A stretch of DNA of 6,645 nt from CAYLJJ01 sp964384025 (GTDB lineage: Bacteria > Myxococcota_A > Bradymonadia > UBA7976 > UBA1532), in the NCBI GenBank assembly GCA_964384025.1, contig CAYLJJ010000184.1:1-6645 (forward strand), in the 5' to 3' direction. Shown in pieces: positions 4,720-6,645 of the stretch (position 1 is the first letter of the stretch; every line of letters begins with the position of its first letter). Made by a program: the position numbers and the translations under genes. Below the pieces are notes generated by a model. The model ran no database searches, was not told the origin of the DNA, and worked only from the letters and a program-made list of their open reading frames with translations.

Positions 4720-6645
4720 TAGTCTAAGCTCCCTATCGTTTTATGTTGTGAACCAGGTGAAGACCAGTCTTGTAAACGAATACGTTCTATCATATTATTA
4801 CTTGATAAAATATCTTTTGAATAACAGAATGCTTGAACTTCAGCTTCTTTACATCTATATGTATCGCGAAATAGACACCCACTCCAACGAGAAAAATCGT
4901 TAGAGTAAGAACCCATAGACCCTCTTATCATCCGATAGTTATCATCTATTGTATATTTATCATTATTATTATGTATATCATCATCATCATGGTCCTCATA
5001 TTCAAAAAGCACATCTCTATCAAATAATTCAGTACAATCACCATCTGGATCACAACATCTTAATGTTTCTACGTTAGCTACCTGTATCGGATAATCATTC
5101 GGGTGTCCATCTCCATTAAAATCACAGAAATCATCAATATCTCCATCTTTATTATAATCAATATAATGGTTCCATGCAAAATCACGGCGATCTAAAATCA
5201 TAGACCAATGATCTTTGGTTATATAGTCTGAAGGACTAAATTCATGATTAGTAAGGTACTTAGTGGCATCTAATAGTTGCTTCACATGAATATACTCATG
5301 AATTCTAGTTCTGATAAATCCATCAATCGGCATTCTTTCCTTAGACCCACAAGGATTATCTTCTAAGATATTTGGAGTTGAAGACAGATCATACTTCATT
5401 AATGAAATTTCACCATTGGTATATACTAAATTGGTGGGAATAAGTGTATTATTACAATATACTTCCTTATAAAAGCTTACTCCAGCAGCCATAGCTCCAT
5501 AATACTCGACATCTTTATCATTTCTATCCATATACTCAGGAAGTACTTCTACAATGTTTGTAAAATCTCTAATATCGTCTAGACCATTATATACCTCTAT
5601 CTGACTCCAATAATACAAGGCATTTGGTACAGGTGAACCCTCTTCTATAGAAATATTATTTGGTGGTAATTCACAACTACTATTTCCAGACAACATATTT
5701 GGCCTATTATTAAATTGTTCAGGTAAAGAATGAGATTCAAATTCTGGATGATTATTATCAAGTATATTAATTATTCCACCTTCAGCATAATGTGGCCAGA
5801 ACAACTCTATCTCTTGTATTAAACATAAAAAATTTTCGTCTCTTTCACTCTCGTACATACTGCCAATACATTCATCTCTTAAATAGCTCTTATGAACGCA
5901 GACTTTTATACGTTTCAAACCAAATCCATCGTTGGCTTTTGGCATTTCTGGATATTTAATTGAATAAACTCTACTATCTGAGTCGGTGCTAACCCTTTCA
6001 TAGTTTGGAATAATTTTTTTATCAACATCTATAATAGGCTCAACATCTATAATAATACTATCATTGAGTGGTTCTTCATCTCCCTTTATAATAAATATAT
6101 CATTACCTATATCATCTGGAACTCCAGATACTTCTAATCTAAATTCAGCACCAGGATTATTTGCATCGTTTGAGTATACGATTTCAGAGGATTCATGATA
6201 TTTATGGCTCCCAAATGATTCAGAAGGATCCCCTTTAGGGGAGTCTATTTTAAAACAATCTATATTATCACATACACCACCATCATCATCATAATCAAAC
6301 TCCCAATGAAATAAGATGAAATTAGCTCCAGCCAAACAATTAGCAAAATTTACTAACTGAACTGGTAGTGGAGGTTTATAATATTCACTATAAAATTTCC
6401 AGCTTCTATCTTGATATGGCATTAAATCATCAAATGAAATTATCCCATTCTCATCATAGGGATACCATTTTCCTTTGGAGTAATCGATGCGATTATTATC
6501 CTCATCGCTCTGAACACACTCCATTATTTCCTCTTTCCATTTTGTTATTGGAGGATAAATATCCCGACAAACCATGTCTTGAGCAGATGAATCAATACTC
6601 CGGCCAGGGTTGAGATGCAAAACAAGGCAAGCGAAGTTTAAGGGG
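4719..6645 (-). CDS. Large Asp-rich secreted-type protein with HEYIH zinc-protease motif, 5' partial
   Basis: The frame is open to the right edge, so the N-terminus is probably missing. Within the window the first usable start is a TTG at 6620 (633 residues). No signal peptide follows it, and no ribosome site was found for it. Counting from that TTG, an HEYIH motif (441-445, in RTRIHEYIHVKQLL) matches the HExxH zinc-binding signature. The third ligand is uncertain: E460 (in TNHE), or a Glu in EAEVQAF (592-598), a motif of the kind often seen as the distal Glu in gluzincin-like proteins. Between them lie EF-hand/dockerin-like loops: DYNKDGDIDDFC (488-499) and DFNGDGHPND (500-509). DPDGDC (524-529) and a poly-Asp stretch (541-554) follow. 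Another Asp-rich loop is at 109-122 (DYDDDGGVC). Many Cys are present. The N-terminal 430 residues match nothing I know. It is the first gene visible in the operon. I infer a secreted, calcium-stabilised metalloprotease-like protein; activity is unproven. Confidence 0.7.
   Translation of the reverse strand, partial: PLNFACLVLHLNPGRSIDSSAQDMVCRDIYPPITKWKEEIMECVQSDEDNNRIDYSKGKWYPYDENGIISFDDLMPYQDRSWKFYSEYYKPPLPVQLVNFANCLAGANFILFHWEFDYDDDGGVCDNIDCFKIDSPKGDPSESFGSHKYHESSEIVYSNDANNPGAEFRLEVSGVPDDIGNDIFIIKGDEEPLNDSIIIDVEPIIDVDKKIIPNYERVSTDSDSRVYSIKYPEMPKANDGFGLKRIKVCVHKSYLRDECIGSMYESERDENFLCLIQEIELFWPHYAEGGIINILDNNHPEFESHSLPEQFNNRPNMLSGNSSCELPPNNISIEEGSPVPNALYYWSQIEVYNGLDDIRDFTNIVEVLPEYMDRNDKDVEYYGAMAAGVSFYKEVYCNNTLIPTNLVYTNGEISLMKYDLSSTPNILEDNPCGSKERMPIDGFIRTRIHEYIHVKQLLDATKYLTNHEFSPSDYITKDHWSMILDRRDFAWNHYIDYNKDGDIDDFCDFNGDGHPNDYPIQVANVETLRCCDPDGDCTELFDRDVLFEYEDHDDDDIHNNNDKYTIDDNYRMIRGSMGSYSNDFSRWSGCLFRDTYRCKEAEVQAFCYSKDILSSNNMIERIRLQDWSSPGSQHKTIGSLD
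4729..4734 (-). promoter_or_regulatory. Ribosome binding site for the 344-residue protein
   Basis: AGGGAG on the minus strand lies nine bases from the ATG at 4719, inside the end of the preceding gene. Together with the TAATG overlap it supports this start. Confidence 0.55.

Noticed and set aside
5094..5159. True cellulosomal dockerin domain
   Set aside because: Two EF-hand-like loops sit back to back without the usual helix spacing of a dockerin pair, and no cohesin or glycoside hydrolase is in the window.
1..6645. tRNA, rRNA or riboswitch genes
   Set aside because: No cloverleaf, conserved rRNA segments or leader structures were seen; nearly all DNA from 594 rightwards is coding.

Overview
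The window is mostly AT-rich DNA. It looks like part of a Gram-negative bacterial genome or metagenomic contig. The evidence is a lipoprotein signal (Leu-Val-Gly-Cys), a small predicted outer-membrane beta-barrel, and a very long array of Cys/Asp-rich units of the type CDGxDNDCDGxxDE (the 'putative metal-binding motif' family, related to MopE). From general knowledge, such arrays are common in predatory, marine or sediment bacteria of the former Deltaproteobacteria and related groups. The sequence alone does not allow a firmer taxonomic call.

Layout. (1) Positions 1 to about 180 are 62% G+C (112 of 180 by my count), while the next 60 bases are 28% (17 of 60). The GC-rich block carries a fragment of an open minus-strand frame with protein-like composition, of unknown identity. 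(2) From about 155 to 556 on the plus strand is the C-terminal remnant of a large serine recombinase. Its frame continues upstream of the first ATG (227) until it runs into the GC-rich block, so the gene appears decapitated. (3) A perfect 10-bp hairpin at 411-436 lies inside that remnant. Read leftwards it is followed by T-rich sequence, so it makes a good intrinsic terminator for the convergent operon. (4) From 594 to the right edge are four minus-strand genes packed with 1- to 4-base overlaps (TAATG, ATGA, TTGA). They read right to left. The first is a large Asp/Asn-rich secreted-type protein with an HEYIH zinc-protease-like motif and calcium-loop-like segments (5' end outside the window). 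The second is an unrecognised 344-residue protein with an N-terminal hydrophobic segment. The third is an 819-residue lipoprotein with 13 metal-binding repeats. The fourth is a roughly 206-residue outer-membrane beta-barrel-like protein.

How they may work together. The overlaps and the shared terminator argue for one translationally coupled transcript whose products all go to the cell envelope. A reasonable inference is a surface or secreted module: a divalent-metal-stabilised repeat lipoprotein, a putative metalloprotease with its own calcium-like loops, a helical partner and a barrel. Nothing in the window shows the substrate or the biological role. The promoter lies beyond the right edge.
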